Shown here piece by piece: positions 27,529 to 38,047 of a DNA stretch of 64,000 nt (the stretch's first letter is position 1; every line of letters begins with the position of its first letter). The stretch covers positions 248,001 through 312,000 of the forward strand of contig NZ_RQER01000007.1 of assembly GCF_004770615.1 (NCBI RefSeq), given 5' to 3'. This DNA is from Leptospira langatensis (GTDB lineage Bacteria > Spirochaetota > Leptospiria > Leptospirales > Leptospiraceae). The position numbers and the translations under genes are program-made. Below the pieces are notes generated by a model that had not been told where the DNA came from, did not search any database, and worked only from the letters and a program-made list of their open reading frames with translations.

Positions 27529-29607
27529 CTAAACCAGTTTTTCTCTCAACTCGGCCCAGTCACTCACAGGAAGATCGCATTCGAATCCTTGGCATAGATA
27601 CGCCTTGACCCCGCCACCGGAAGTCCTGTTCTTCAATAGTAAGAATTGATCTCCGTTGGCTTCTGCTTCCTTATCGGTTACCCAAGCAAGTACAGTTTCC
27701 GGTAAGAAGACCGAGCCCACTCCCTTCCAGATCGGAAGAAGATCTTGTTGGCTTGAATAGACCACCACCAATTCCTTTCCGGGAGATCTTCTGAGCCAAA
27801 ATGCGGAAAGCATGTAAGGATAATTCATCGGATAGGATTCCAATTCTTCTTTAAAATAAGTGAATATAGAATCCGCATATTGAAAGTATCGATCGGAGTC
27901 TATTCCTAGTTTTGCCAGGAGCACGAATGCCAATGCAAACGAACTATTGGAAGAAGGTTCCACCCCGTCATATCCGTCCACGGTCCTTCTAAGCAAGGTC
28001 TCCGAGTCGGAACCGGAATCAAAGAATACCCCGGAAGGACTGATGAATAATCGGATCGCTTCTTCCAAATACCGGATCGCATTCTGCAGATAGTGGTAAC
28101 CCTTTCCTGCCTGGAACAAAGAAATGGAGGCAAGCACGAACTCCGCATAGTCGGTGCTATACGCAAGGAACCTTGCTTCCCCTTCTCTAAATCTTCTAAG
28201 CAAACGTCCATCTTCTCGGATCAGGTTCGCTTCCAAGAATTTATACGTTTCTTCTGCGTCACCAAGTAGATCTCCATCCCCGAACGCCAGGGCGGCCTTT
28301 GCAACTGCCTTGATATAGAGACAATTCCAGGAGAATAATACCTTATCATCCCGAAGAGGACGGATCCTTTCCGATCTCTTCTCCAATAATTTCTTGCGAT
28401 TTCGACTAATGATCTCCTGCAGTTCGCTCGGTTCCAAACCGTGAAGTCTAGAGAAATTCATACGGAAAGTTTCATGAAGTATATTCTTCTCTTCGAAATT
28501 CCCTTCTTCCGATATATTCCAATAATTCTCTAAGAGAGAAGAGTCCGACCCGCAAACTTCTCTGAATTCATGCTTGTCCCATAGATAGAAGAGCCCTTCT
28601 TCTCCTTCGGAGTCGGCATCCTCTGCGCTAGCGATCCCTCCACCGGGAAGTCTCATATCTCTGTGCAGGTATTCGATCACATCGTAAGCTGCGTCCTTAT
28701 ATTTCTCTTCTCCCGTAGCTTGGAAACATTCCACTAACGCTTCTAAGAATAAGGAATTGTCATAGAGCATTTTTTCGAAATGTGGAACGAGCCAATGATG
28801 ATCCGTAGAGTATCTGCAAAGCCCTCCACCGATCTGGTCGTAGATCCCACCCTTCTTCATAGCAGTCAGGGTTTCTTCTACCATTTCAAGGGCCTTTGGT
28901 TCTCCCGTTGATTTATAATATCTTAATAGAAAGAAGAGTCCCATGCTTGGCGGGAACTTATTCACCGAGTTGGACTTGAAGCCGCCATACTCATGATCAT
29001 AGAACCGATCGTATAATAAAAATCCGTTCTCGAAGCAGGCTGTAGACGGGAGATCTATGCCTTTAGATCCTTCGGAGGCTTTGGTCTCTCCGGATTCCCT
29101 CAGGTATTTTGCCAACTCTTCGGAGGCCTCGAGTAACTCTCCCTTCTTCTCTTTCCAAAGCCCGTTCAGTATGCTCAATACTTCTTTAAAACTCTTTCTT
29201 CCATACTTTGGTTCCGGCGGAAAATACGTGCCCCCAGTGATGGGTTTGCCTTCCGGGGTAAGGAACATATTCAAGGGCCATCCTCCTTGTTGGCCCATGG
29301 CGTGCAACGCGTCCATATAGATGCGATCCACATCGGGTCTTTCTTCCCGATCTACTTTAATAGAAACGTAATCCTGGTTTAAGAATGCAGCCGTGGTTTC
29401 GTCCTCAAACGATTCTCTCTCCATTACATGGCACCAATGGCAAGTGGCATAACCTATCGAGAGAAAGATCATTTTATTCTCCGATTTAGCCTTGGAGAAT
29501 GCTTCATCCGACCAAGGAAACCAGTCGACCGGGTTCGATGCATGTTGCAATAGATACGGACTTTTTTCAGACGCAAGTCGGTTCAATTTCTTGTCGGGAG
29601 TTTTCAT
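27529..29607 (-). CDS. YyaL-type thioredoxin-domain / glycosidase-like protein (DUF255)
   Basis: The 692-residue protein has the N-terminal DUF255 thioredoxin-like domain ('[17 protein letters not shown]' then '[20 protein letters not shown]' with Cys-x2-Cys). A (alpha/alpha)6-barrel-like region follows, with '[32 protein letters not shown]'. Human SPATA20 and B. subtilis YyaL are homologues of uncertain function. It is convergent with rsfS (the genes abut) and divergent from the TolC-like gene. Confidence 0.92.
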   Translation of the reverse strand: MKTPDKKLNRLASEKSPYLLQHASNPVDWFPWSDEAFSKAKSENKMIFLSIGYATCHWCHVMERESFEDETTAAFLNQDYVSIKVDREERPDVDRIYMDALHAMGQQGGWPLNMFLTPEGKPITGGTYFPPEPKYGRKSFKEVLSILNGLWKEKKGELLEASEELAKYLRESGETKASEGSKGIDLPSTACFENGFLLYDRFYDHEYGGFKSNSVNKFPPSMGLFFLLRYYKSTGEPKALEMVEETLTAMKKGGIYDQIGGGLCRYSTDHHWLVPHFEKMLYDNSLFLEALVECFQATGEEKYKDAAYDVIEYLHRDMRLPGGGIASAEDADSEGEEGLFYLWDKHEFREVCGSDSSLLENYWNISEEGNFEEKNILHETFRMNFSRLHGLEPSELQEIISRNRKKLLEKRSERIRPLRDDKVLFSWNCLYIKAVAKAALAFGDGDLLGDAEETYKFLEANLIREDGRLLRRFREGEARFLAYSTDYAEFVLASISLFQAGKGYHYLQNAIRYLEEAIRLFISPSGVFFDSGSDSETLLRRTVDGYDGVEPSSNSSFALAFVLLAKLGIDSDRYFQYADSIFTYFKEELESYPMNYPYMLSAFWLRRSPGKELVVVYSSQQDLLPIWKGVGSVFLPETVLAWVTDKEAEANGDQFLLLKNRTSGGGVKAYLCQGFECDLPVSDWAELREKLV

Positions 29608-29700
29608 CTATTTCCGTTGTGTTAGACTTTGAGATTCGATTTTTCGATTTGGCAAATTCTTCCAAAACAAAAACCATGCCACGTAGGAAGTTCACTGCGC

Positions 29701-31338
29701 ATGCCCAGGCTCTCAGCTATTCCTTTCGTAAGGAAATTCTATCTACGGCTTTTTCTGGTCGGAGCCTTTAGCATGCCTTCTGTTTCCTTCGCGCAGGATC
29801 TTGGAACTTCTCTTCATAATCAACCGCGGATCGTGAAGCTTACCTTAAGAGAAGCGGTCAATTTCGTTCTCGATAATAACCTCACAGTTAAGAACGCGAA
29901 AATGGATTTCGTGAAAGCGGACTCTGCCGAGTTAAAAAATCTATCTCAATATGCATGGACGCTGGTCGGCTCTATTTCGAAAACAAAAACAACATTACCG
30001 AATAACAATAATAACGTATTGAACGGTCAAAAGATTTCAAACGACCGGATCGCTATGGGATTTCAGAAGCAATTCCAGACCCAGACCTTCTTCAGTATGG
30101 AATTGAGCCATACACGCTTTGACTCGAACGCATTCGAGACCGCTGCCTCTGCCTCAAGGCTTGGCGCCGTAGGCCCTCTTCTTGCGGCTCCTCCTCAATA
30201 CACGGATGCTCTGACCGTTACCCTGGCCCAGGAGTTCTTGAAATATTCCTTTGGGGAAACGGAGAAGGACAGACAAAAAGTCCTAAAACAAAACGCAGTC
30301 ATTCGCAGGGATGAACTTGTAGATATACTTTCCCAACTTGTGGTCAAGACCCTGGTGGATTATTGGACCTTAAGTGTTTATGATTCTCAGGTAGCCACTT
30401 TCGAGAAGTTAGAGAAAAACACTCGAAATATCCGCGACCTTACCATTCGCAAAAGAAACCTAGGCCTCTCCGAATCTTTCGAAGTGAATCAATGGACAAG
30501 TGCTCTTACCCAGACTGAGAATAGCTTGGAAAGAGCGAGACTCTCCAGAGCCGAATCGGAACGGAATCTGATCCGAGTATTGAACGTGGATCCGAGCTCT
30601 AAAGTAGCCGGGATCACCGATCTTCATGAAAAAGTCCCTACCGATATCAATCCGGAAAGGGATTATAAATACGCTTTGGAGCATAGGATAGATCTCAGAA
30701 ACTTGGCTCGCCAAAGAGAGATCGCAGAAGTAGAACTCAGGATCAAGCAAGCAGAAGATATGCCTTCTCTAAAGGTTACGGGAAGTTACTCCACAAGAGG
30801 ACAGACCTTCCTGAACCCGATGCAAAACTATGTGAATCCAGAGACGGGAATGATGTCCTTTCGTTATCCTGAAAAGACCTTAGGGATCGCTCTCTCTTAT
30901 CCGCTCTTCGATATCGGGATCAAAACGGATATCAGAGACGCGAAATTCAAAGTAGAGACGTTGGAGAAACAGGAAGCGGATCTAAAGGCTCAGATCAAAG
31001 AAGAGTTAGAGAATAGATACAATTCCATCGTTGCCGGTGCCGAACTCTTAGAGACAGCTACTAAACAAAGAGAAGAAGCAGAGAAATTCTACCAAGGCGT
31101 TCAGTTAAGATTCAGCCAAGGAAGATTCACTGCAGTCGTAGTAAAGTCGGCTTTGGATGGACTGATCCAAGCAGAACTGCAAGTCGCCCAAGCAAGAATT
31201 AATTTTAATATCGATATAGTGCGCTACGATCTGGCACGGAATTACGTCTTCGAGAAATTCGGAGTAGATATCAAACAAATCGTACACGAGCTTTCCAAAC
31301 TGGATTTGGAAACCGTATCTAATTCCCAATCTAAATAA
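29701..31338 (+). CDS. TolC-family outer membrane efflux protein
   Basis: The ATG at 29701 gives a signal peptide of about 32 residues ending 'SMPSVSFA' before Gln-Asp. An earlier in-frame ATG at 29629 would add 24 unlikely residues. The spacing to a possible AGGA is long (12 bases), so the start is not certain. The protein of about 545 residues has the internally repeated OEP domain, with long Lys/Glu/Ala-rich helices ('KQREEAEKFYQGVQLRFSQGRFT'). No inner-membrane pump genes are adjacent. It is convergent with the peroxidase gene, seven bases apart. Confidence 0.9.
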   Translation: MPRLSAIPFVRKFYLRLFLVGAFSMPSVSFAQDLGTSLHNQPRIVKLTLREAVNFVLDNNLTVKNAKMDFVKADSAELKNLSQYAWTLVGSISKTKTTLPNNNNNVLNGQKISNDRIAMGFQKQFQTQTFFSMELSHTRFDSNAFETAASASRLGAVGPLLAAPPQYTDALTVTLAQEFLKYSFGETEKDRQKVLKQNAVIRRDELVDILSQLVVKTLVDYWTLSVYDSQVATFEKLEKNTRNIRDLTIRKRNLGLSESFEVNQWTSALTQTENSLERARLSRAESERNLIRVLNVDPSSKVAGITDLHEKVPTDINPERDYKYALEHRIDLRNLARQREIAEVELRIKQAEDMPSLKVTGSYSTRGQTFLNPMQNYVNPETGMMSFRYPEKTLGIALSYPLFDIGIKTDIRDAKFKVETLEKQEADLKAQIKEELENRYNSIVAGAELLETATKQREEAEKFYQGVQLRFSQGRFTAVVVKSALDGLIQAELQVAQARINFNIDIVRYDLARNYVFEKFGVDIKQIVHELSKLDLETVSNSQSK

Positions 31339-31345
31339 GAGTTTA

Positions 31346-32284
31346 TTAAGCTTTCGGAATAGAAGGGATTTCCCATTGAATAGGTTCCCCTTCTAGTGCC
31401 TTTAAGAATTCGATCAGATCCTTCTTGTCCTGATCGGAAAGTTGCGCAGGCTTTAAGAGAGGGTCCCGAATTCCTTTTGCATGTCCCCCATCTGCAAAGT
31501 GGTTCACCGTATCCTCCAGAGAGCCGAAGGCACCATTATGCATGAAGAGTTTCTTTTTACTCACATCTCTCAAGGTGGGAGTTCGGACCTTATCGCTGAT
31601 CCCAGGAAGTCCAGTAGCATGCAGTTCCGAATCTGAAAAATTAGGACCATGATGACATTGCACGCATTTGGCCTTGTTCTGGAAAATATTCCAACCGCGG
31701 ATCTGTGCAGGAGTCAGCGCGGTCTCTTCTCCCATAACGAATCGATCGAAGCTGGAATTCTTACTTACGATCGTCCTTTGGAATGTGGAAAGAGAAAGCA
31801 CGATCCGATCCAATGTGATCTCGGGAGTCCCAAAGGCGCGATTGAAAAGTTCCCTATATCCTTGGATGGACGAAAGCCTCTGCACAGTCTTTGCCTCATC
31901 TCTTAACAACAGGGAGGAATGCACTTTTTCCTTTACGATATCTTCTAGTTCGATTGCTTCGGGATCCTTGAACACATCCTTGTATAAGGCAACGTTCGTT
32001 AGAGAAGGTGCCGGATTATGGATCTTATTTCTAGGGAAGCCTTCGGACGGGGTAGCGGAATTATGGCAGCTCGCGCAGCTCGCATCTTCTTTATAGGAAA
32101 GACGAGGATCGAAATATAAGATCTTTCCTAACTCTACTTTATCCTCGTTAAATGGATTATTGCTAGGATGGATCACATTCTTAACTACGAATTTCTCCAA
32201 CTCAGGCTTAGGACGTTTATCCTTGCACTCTAATAAGAAGAAGAGGGAGAAAACAAAGACCAGAATGGAAAAGAAGCGATTCAT
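31346..32284 (-). CDS. Di-haem cytochrome c peroxidase (MauG/CcpA family) lipoprotein
   Basis: The 312-residue protein has a lipoprotein signal ending at Cys20 ('FLLEC') and two c-type haem sites, 'CASCH' in the N-terminal half and 'CVQCH' in the C-terminal half. It ends with 'LIEFLKALEGEPI', typical of the family. CcpA/MauG enzymes reduce peroxide in the periplasm or oxidise proteins. Haem attachment would depend on the cytochrome c maturation genes near 47.6-51.2 kb. It is divergent from the ECF41 module. Confidence 0.93.
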   Translation of the reverse strand: MNRFFSILVFVFSLFFLLECKDKRPKPELEKFVVKNVIHPSNNPFNEDKVELGKILYFDPRLSYKEDASCASCHNSATPSEGFPRNKIHNPAPSLTNVALYKDVFKDPEAIELEDIVKEKVHSSLLLRDEAKTVQRLSSIQGYRELFNRAFGTPEITLDRIVLSLSTFQRTIVSKNSSFDRFVMGEETALTPAQIRGWNIFQNKAKCVQCHHGPNFSDSELHATGLPGISDKVRTPTLRDVSKKKLFMHNGAFGSLEDTVNHFADGGHAKGIRDPLLKPAQLSDQDKKDLIEFLKALEGEPIQWEIPSIPKA

Positions 32285-32384
32285 AGTTCCCTACCCAGGA
32301 TGCGACAAAGTTGCGCCTTGTCAATCTCCTAATAAAAGAGAGTCCCTTTCGTCCCAATACCTTCTCGAATAAAATCGAAACAGG

Positions 32385-32411
32385 TGTCACAGCCTCAAAG
32401 GCAAAGACGTC
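32385..32411 (+). promoter_or_regulatory. ECF41-type promoter, TGTCACA-N16-CGTC
   Basis: TGTCACA (32385-32391), a 16-base spacer and CGTC (32408-32411) match the published ECF41 promoter pattern. They lie upstream of an oxidoreductase gene that is co-encoded with an ECF41 sigma factor. The start codon at 32437 follows GGGAGG at 32425-32430, leaving a short leader. Confidence 0.8.
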
Positions 32412-32436
32412 TTCCTTGTAGAACGGGAGGAATTCC

Positions 32437-33624
32437 ATGTCAAAGAAGAACATTTTAATCCTTGGTGGAGGCTATGCCGGGATCATAGCCGCAAATCGTT
32501 TGGCTCGGAAGAAGGAAGATCTTCAAATCACACTTCTTACCGCAAATCCGAATTTCGTGGAGAAGATCCGAAACCATCAGGTCATTGCGGGGAACCTGAA
32601 AAAGACTCATTCTATCCGGGACCTACTCCATAAGAAAGTGGATCTTGTTCTCGCAAAAGCAACGAAAATAGAACCGCAAAACAACAGAGTGATCTTGGAA
32701 AACGGAGAAGCAATCTCTTATGATTTCTTAGGTTATACTCCGGGAATGAGAAGTGTTAACCTGAAAAATCTTCCGGGCAATTACTTTTCTATCGTAAATC
32801 CGGAAGATTGCTCGCAATTGAGAAAGAAAATGGAGAAGTCTTCTTCACCAAGGGTTACCGTTTTAGGTGCGGGACTTACAGGAATAGAGACTGCCACTGA
32901 GATTGCCGAGACTTATCCTCATGCTCGTGTTACCCTTATGGACTCAGGATCGGTCGGAAAATCGTTCTCTTCCGTAGGTGCGGAGTATATTAGAAAGATA
33001 TTAAGCGATCTTAAGATCGAAGTCGTCGAGGACAGCAAGGCGGAGTCCCTAGGAGAGGACCATATCCAAACTTCTAAGGGGAGCTTTCATTTCCACGACT
33101 ATTGCGTGACCTCTGTCGGATTCGTTGCCTCGGATCTGGGATCGAAATCCGGTCTGCCTCATTATCCGAATGGACAGGTAATTTTAGACGAATACATGCA
33201 AGTTCCTGAATATTCGAATATTATAGGCGCCGGAGACGCTGTAAAACCGGAAGGTGAACAATATTCTCCGCTCAGAATGGCATGCGCTACTGCTCTGCCA
33301 ATGGGGATCTATATGGCGGAAAGGATCTCAGGGCTCTTAGGATTGAAAACTTCCGTAGGAAATACTCCATTCTCCATGGCCTATGTGATCCGTTGCGTTA
33401 GCCTGGGAAGAAATAGAGGGATCGTGCAGTCAGTACAACCGGACGATGTTCCTGTGGAGAAAATTTGGACAGGAAAGATGGCGGCTTTTATTAAGGAAAC
33501 GATTTGTAAATTCACCATCCTATCCTTAAGAATGGAGAAATACTTTGATTTTTATCCAATCCCTAAGGCAAAGCAAGAAGTCGTTAAAAAAGAAGAAGGG
33601 CTTTTAGCCACAAACGCAAAATGA
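32437..33624 (+). CDS. NDH-2-like FAD/NAD(P) oxidoreductase of the ECF41 module
   Basis: The 395-residue protein has two Rossmann dinucleotide motifs, 'ILGGGYAGIIAA' near residue 8 and 'VLGAGLTGIETATE' near 143, and the FAD-binding 'IIGAGDAV' near 270. It resembles NADH:quinone oxidoreductase type 2 and AIF/FSP1-like proteins. ECF41 sigma genes are typically next to a carboxymuconolactone decarboxylase, oxidoreductase or epimerase gene; this is the oxidoreductase version. A Shine-Dalgarno sequence GGGAGG is at 32425-32430. The stop overlaps the sigma gene start (ATGA). Confidence 0.88.
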   Translation: MSKKNILILGGGYAGIIAANRLARKKEDLQITLLTANPNFVEKIRNHQVIAGNLKKTHSIRDLLHKKVDLVLAKATKIEPQNNRVILENGEAISYDFLGYTPGMRSVNLKNLPGNYFSIVNPEDCSQLRKKMEKSSSPRVTVLGAGLTGIETATEIAETYPHARVTLMDSGSVGKSFSSVGAEYIRKILSDLKIEVVEDSKAESLGEDHIQTSKGSFHFHDYCVTSVGFVASDLGSKSGLPHYPNGQVILDEYMQVPEYSNIIGAGDAVKPEGEQYSPLRMACATALPMGIYMAERISGLLGLKTSVGNTPFSMAYVIRCVSLGRNRGIVQSVQPDDVPVEKIWTGKMAAFIKETICKFTILSLRMEKYFDFYPIPKAKQEVVKKEEGLLATNAK

Positions 33625-34616
33625 CGAACCAAGAGAAACTAGACCAATTCATCGAACATAAGGGAATCGTTTTCGGGATCGCCTATAGAATGACAGGTAG
33701 CGTCACGGAGGCGGAAGATATAGTCCAAGAGAGTTTTCTTCGTTGGGAAAAAGCGAAGGAGATCAGCATAAAGTCTCCCAAGGCTTTCTTATCTACGATC
33801 GCCGCGAGGCTTTCCTTGGATTCTCTCCGAAAGGCCAAAAGAAAACGAGAAACTTATATCGGCCCTTGGTTACCGGAGCCTATGGCTCCGGTCTCTTCGG
33901 AGGAAGAACCTGATTCGGAGACATTGGATCTGGCCTTCCTCCATATATTAGAAAAATTGAATCCAATCGAGAGAGCCGTCTTTCTACTGAGAGAGACCTT
34001 CGAAATGGAGTACGACTCGATTTCCGAAGTAGTCGGCAAGTCTGTCGAGAATTGTCGTCAGATCCTCAAAAGAGCCAAGGAAGCTTTAAAGACCAGCCGC
34101 AGAAGGTATGAAGCAAATCCGGAAACCAGAAAGAAGATCTTCAGAGATTTTCTTTTAGCAGCATCCAAGGGAAAACCGGAACTTCTTGTCCCTTTCTTGA
34201 AGGAAGAGATCGTGATCTGGTCGGACGGAGGAGGAAAAGTAAACGCGGCAAGGATCCCTATCTATGGACAAGAAAGGGTTTCTCATTTCCTAAATAAGGT
34301 GCGTGCGAATCCGCTTCGACACCAATTGGACTTCTATTATACGTTCGTAAATGGAGCGGAATCCCTCATCGGCTATAACGGGAACGAGCCTGTATACTTC
34401 CAAAATTTCCTCATCGAAGAAGAGGGGATCTGGAAGATCATGAATGTATTGAATCCGGACAAGCTTAACTCTTTCCAAAATAAGCAGGAGCTATTGGACA
34501 AAGAATTGATCTTTCCCATAGAGAATTTTCTTTTATTCCCGAATTCGTATCACAAAGGAGTTCCAAAGTGGCTGAATCCTGTGGTGCAATTAGTGAAGTG
34601 GGTAGTCTCCAGATAA
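33621..34616 (+). CDS. ECF41-family RNA polymerase sigma factor with SnoaL-like C-terminal domain
   Basis: The 331-residue protein has region 2 ('AYRMTGSVTEAEDIVQESFLRW'), the ECF41 linker motif 'WLPEP' (residues 83-87), region 4 ('PIERAVFLLRETFEMEYDSISEVVG'), and a SnoaL-like tail with the ECF41 signatures 'DGGGK' (202-206) and 'NPDKL' (278-282). Those C-terminal motifs are known to control activity in place of an anti-sigma factor. A further 49 residues follow NPDKL, longer than I expect. It overlaps the oxidoreductase gene by four bases, and the promoter at 32385 suggests autoregulation. Confidence 0.92.
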   Translation: MTNQEKLDQFIEHKGIVFGIAYRMTGSVTEAEDIVQESFLRWEKAKEISIKSPKAFLSTIAARLSLDSLRKAKRKRETYIGPWLPEPMAPVSSEEEPDSETLDLAFLHILEKLNPIERAVFLLRETFEMEYDSISEVVGKSVENCRQILKRAKEALKTSRRRYEANPETRKKIFRDFLLAASKGKPELLVPFLKEEIVIWSDGGGKVNAARIPIYGQERVSHFLNKVRANPLRHQLDFYYTFVNGAESLIGYNGNEPVYFQNFLIEEEGIWKIMNVLNPDKLNSFQNKQELLDKELIFPIENFLLFPNSYHKGVPKWLNPVVQLVKWVVSR

Positions 34617-34704
34617 ATCCTGATTAACATAGGATAACCGCTTTCATGCTTAGGAGAGTTCTCGGATGATTGACTCTTCCCGTATTTGAGTGCAGACTCT
34701 ATAC

Positions 34705-35616
34705 ATGAAACGACAATTCATTCTTACTATCATGTTAGTAAGTTTCATGATATTCCATTGTATGGGAGCACAGAGCATGGAAACAACGATAGAAAATCCA
34801 TCCGGGGTAGAGAAGAAGCCGACAGGATTCTTTCCTTCTAAGTTAGGAAAGATCGCATATTGGATAGAAGGAAAAGGAAAACCGATCATACTTCTCCATT
34901 CCGCGGGACATGATCACCAAGACTTCGACTCCGTTCTTCCGGAGCTTAGTGCAAAATACAAGGTGATCTCAATCGATTGGCCAGGGCATGGAATGTCTCC
35001 CAATCCCGAGCCCAGTTCTTCTGCCTCTGCAGTGGAATACGCTCAGATCATTCCCGACCTTGTAAAAGATCTCGCGCCGGAAGGAGCCGTACTCATCGGA
35101 AATTCCATAGGCGGATTTGCGTCCTTAAACCTTGCTCTTCAAAGACCGGAACTAGTCAAAGGATTGATCCTTGTGGATTCCGGAGGAATGAACGAACCAA
35201 ATTGGGTTGCCAGGAACTTCTCCGCACTTAAAGGAAAAGTATGGTTCACAGGTTTAGTTTGGAACTTCTTCCCGAATCAATATATCAAGATCAAGAATCG
35301 ACACACGCAATCCATTCTCTCCCGTATCAAAGAAAGAGAAAATATAGAAGGTGCAAAGGAAGTGAATGCAGCTATCTGGAAAAGCTTCTTAGACGAAAGA
35401 CACGATCTAAGAGCGAAGGTGGATCGGATCAAGGCTCCTACTCTCATCGTTTGGGGAGAATTTGATCCGGTAATAGAAGCTAAGATAGCGACTCAGTTAC
35501 ATGAGAAGATACAGGGATCCCAAATAGCCCTCCTTAAAACGGGGCACGTCCCTTTTGCGGAAGACCCGAAAGCATTCCTGCAAGTTACCCTTCCCTTTTT
35601 ACAAACAATATATTAA
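34705..35616 (+). CDS. Alpha/beta hydrolase lipoprotein
   Basis: The ATG at 34705 is preferred over a GTG at 34690. The 303-residue protein begins with a hydrophobic signal and a loose lipobox ending at about Cys19 ('MIFHC'). The hydrolase core has 'IILLHSAGHD', the nucleophile elbow 'GNSIGG', the acid in 'GEFDPVIE' and the base in 'TGHVPFAEDP'. The substrate is not known. It lies 88 bases after the ECF41 gene and could be read through, but no overlap is seen. Confidence 0.85.
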   Translation: MKRQFILTIMLVSFMIFHCMGAQSMETTIENPSGVEKKPTGFFPSKLGKIAYWIEGKGKPIILLHSAGHDHQDFDSVLPELSAKYKVISIDWPGHGMSPNPEPSSSASAVEYAQIIPDLVKDLAPEGAVLIGNSIGGFASLNLALQRPELVKGLILVDSGGMNEPNWVARNFSALKGKVWFTGLVWNFFPNQYIKIKNRHTQSILSRIKERENIEGAKEVNAAIWKSFLDERHDLRAKVDRIKAPTLIVWGEFDPVIEAKIATQLHEKIQGSQIALLKTGHVPFAEDPKAFLQVTLPFLQTIY

Positions 35617-35695
35617 AGGAAGAAGGTTTCGCCTTTTTAGAATCAGCTGGTCAATATGATTTGCAAAAATTCCTCCCCGGCCTTCCCTATAGGTC

Positions 35696-36310
35696 GTGGG
35701 GGAATACAAGCTCAAAGAAGGTGAACCGGACTGGGAAATGATCTACGAGACAGTAAATCTGGTTTCTCCCATCCCCAAAGAAATTTGGTCTAAGGCCGGT
35801 AATCTATATACGGTCCGCAATCTGGAATACGGAGATTATTTCGTAAAGCAAGGCGGTAACGCAACCGAGTTCGCATTCGTTTTCTCCGGAGTATTAAGAG
35901 AATATTATCTTACCGACCAAGGTAACGAGTATATCAAGAGCTTCAATTTTCCAGGAGAATTCACCGGCTCTTATTTCGATCTTCTTTCCAACCAACCTTC
36001 TACCTGCACGATCCGAGCGATCACAGATTGCAAACTGGGAGTCGCAAAATTTTCCGAGTTACGAGCCCTCTTTTCCCAAGACATAGCTTGGGAAAGATTG
36101 GGAAGAAGGTTCGCAGAACTTCTCTTCTTAAAGAAGGCCAAACGAGAATACGAACTCTTGGCCTTGGATGCGGAAGCCCGATATGAGTCCTTATTGCAAA
36201 CCTATCCTGATATAGAAGAGCTCGTGCCTCAGTATCATATCGCAGCCTATTTGGGGATCACTCCGGTTTCCTTGAGCCGGATCAAGTCGAAGAGAAAGAG
36301 CGAGAAATAG
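35696..36310 (+). CDS. Crp/Fnr-family transcriptional regulator
   Basis: The 204-residue protein has an N-terminal cyclic-nucleotide-binding-like jelly roll (about 25-120, including 'GNEYIKSFNFPGEFTGSYFDLLS') and a C-terminal helix-turn-helix ('QYHIAAYLGITPVSLSRIKSK'). The GTG start at 35696 has no strong Shine-Dalgarno sequence; an in-frame ATG at 35735 is possible. The effector is unknown. The stop codon's last base is the first base of the structured repeat at 36310. Confidence 0.85.
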   Translation: MGEYKLKEGEPDWEMIYETVNLVSPIPKEIWSKAGNLYTVRNLEYGDYFVKQGGNATEFAFVFSGVLREYYLTDQGNEYIKSFNFPGEFTGSYFDLLSNQPSTCTIRAITDCKLGVAKFSELRALFSQDIAWERLGRRFAELLFLKKAKREYELLALDAEARYESLLQTYPDIEELVPQYHIAAYLGITPVSLSRIKSKRKSEK

Positions 36311-36473
36311 TTCCTACATAGAATTTTACAGAAGGCGGCCCCCGCCCTGGTTCGGGTGGGGAGGAGGGCCCTGTGGGAGAACCCTTGCCCTATATCATAA
36401 AATCTTTATTCCTTCAACCGAAATTTCCAACAGTTCCCACGCTGTAGGAACTCTTTCAAGTTCTTGTAGGAAC
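36310..36473. repeat. Structured intergenic repeat, copy A (164 bp)
   Basis: The element is bounded by GTTCCTACA (36310-36318) and TGTAGGAAC (36465-36473), exact inverted ends. Inside are a GC-rich hairpin (CCGCCC / GGGTGG, with a G-U pair), the block GTGGGAGAACCCTT, and a second hairpin AGTTCCCAC / GTAGGAACT. Copy B at 39059-39221 aligns over its full length. It could be a MITE-like element or an RNA. Confidence 0.8.
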
Positions 36474-36524
36474 CTTTTCGCTCACTTTCTATTGGTCCTC
36501 GAAAGGAACCGCCCTAAGATAAAA

Positions 36525-36549
36525 AAAGCGCCGGGAAAACCGGCGCTTT
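36525..36549 (-). terminator. Rho-independent terminator of the acyl-CoA dehydrogenase gene
   Basis: AAAGCGCCGG (36525-36534) pairs perfectly with CCGGCGCTTT (36540-36549) over a 5-base loop. On the minus strand a U run follows (36521-36527). Confidence 0.88.
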
Positions 36550-36600
36550 CTAAAGGATCTCTTATATTCAGAAATCCGAATATTGAATTCTTTCGAATTC

Positions 36601-37764
<1,164 letters not shown>

Positions 37765-37924
37765 CTTTTCCCTTCTTGCGAGAGTTTCTAGTCCTAATTT
37801 TTCGCCAGGGTCGATTCAATCAAGAAAAACATAGCTAAGTGAGCGTTCATTTTATCTCTAATGGGACAGAATTTCGGGAATTCTACTTATTTTAGCGCAT
37901 TTTGGCGATTTGAACACTTATAAA

Positions 37925-37946
37925 AAACAGAACGTTCGTTCTGTTT
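37925..37946. promoter_or_regulatory. Palindromic operator candidate AAACAGAAC-GTTC-GTTCTGTTT
   Basis: Nine-base arms are perfect complements around a 4-base centre. The core ACGTTCGTT also occurs in the lipase upstream region (17165-17174). It lies 160 bases upstream of the acyl-CoA dehydrogenase start and is oriented to regulate it or the adjacent MBL gene. Confidence 0.55.
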
Positions 37947-38000
37947 CAAAAAATGCTTCTTCTACATGGAAGGACTGCTTCCACCAAAGATTTATTTTTG

Positions 38001-38040
38001 ATCTAAAAAGAGCCTAGCCTTCGCTAAGCTCTTTTTAGAT
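38001..38040. terminator. Bidirectional terminator after the MBL gene
   Basis: ATCTAAAAAGAGC (38001-38013) pairs with GCTCTTTTTAGAT (38028-38040), with an inner TAGC/GCTA stem. A/T runs on both sides allow termination in both directions. It directly follows the MBL gene stop. Confidence 0.85.
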
Positions 38041-38047
38041 TTAACTG

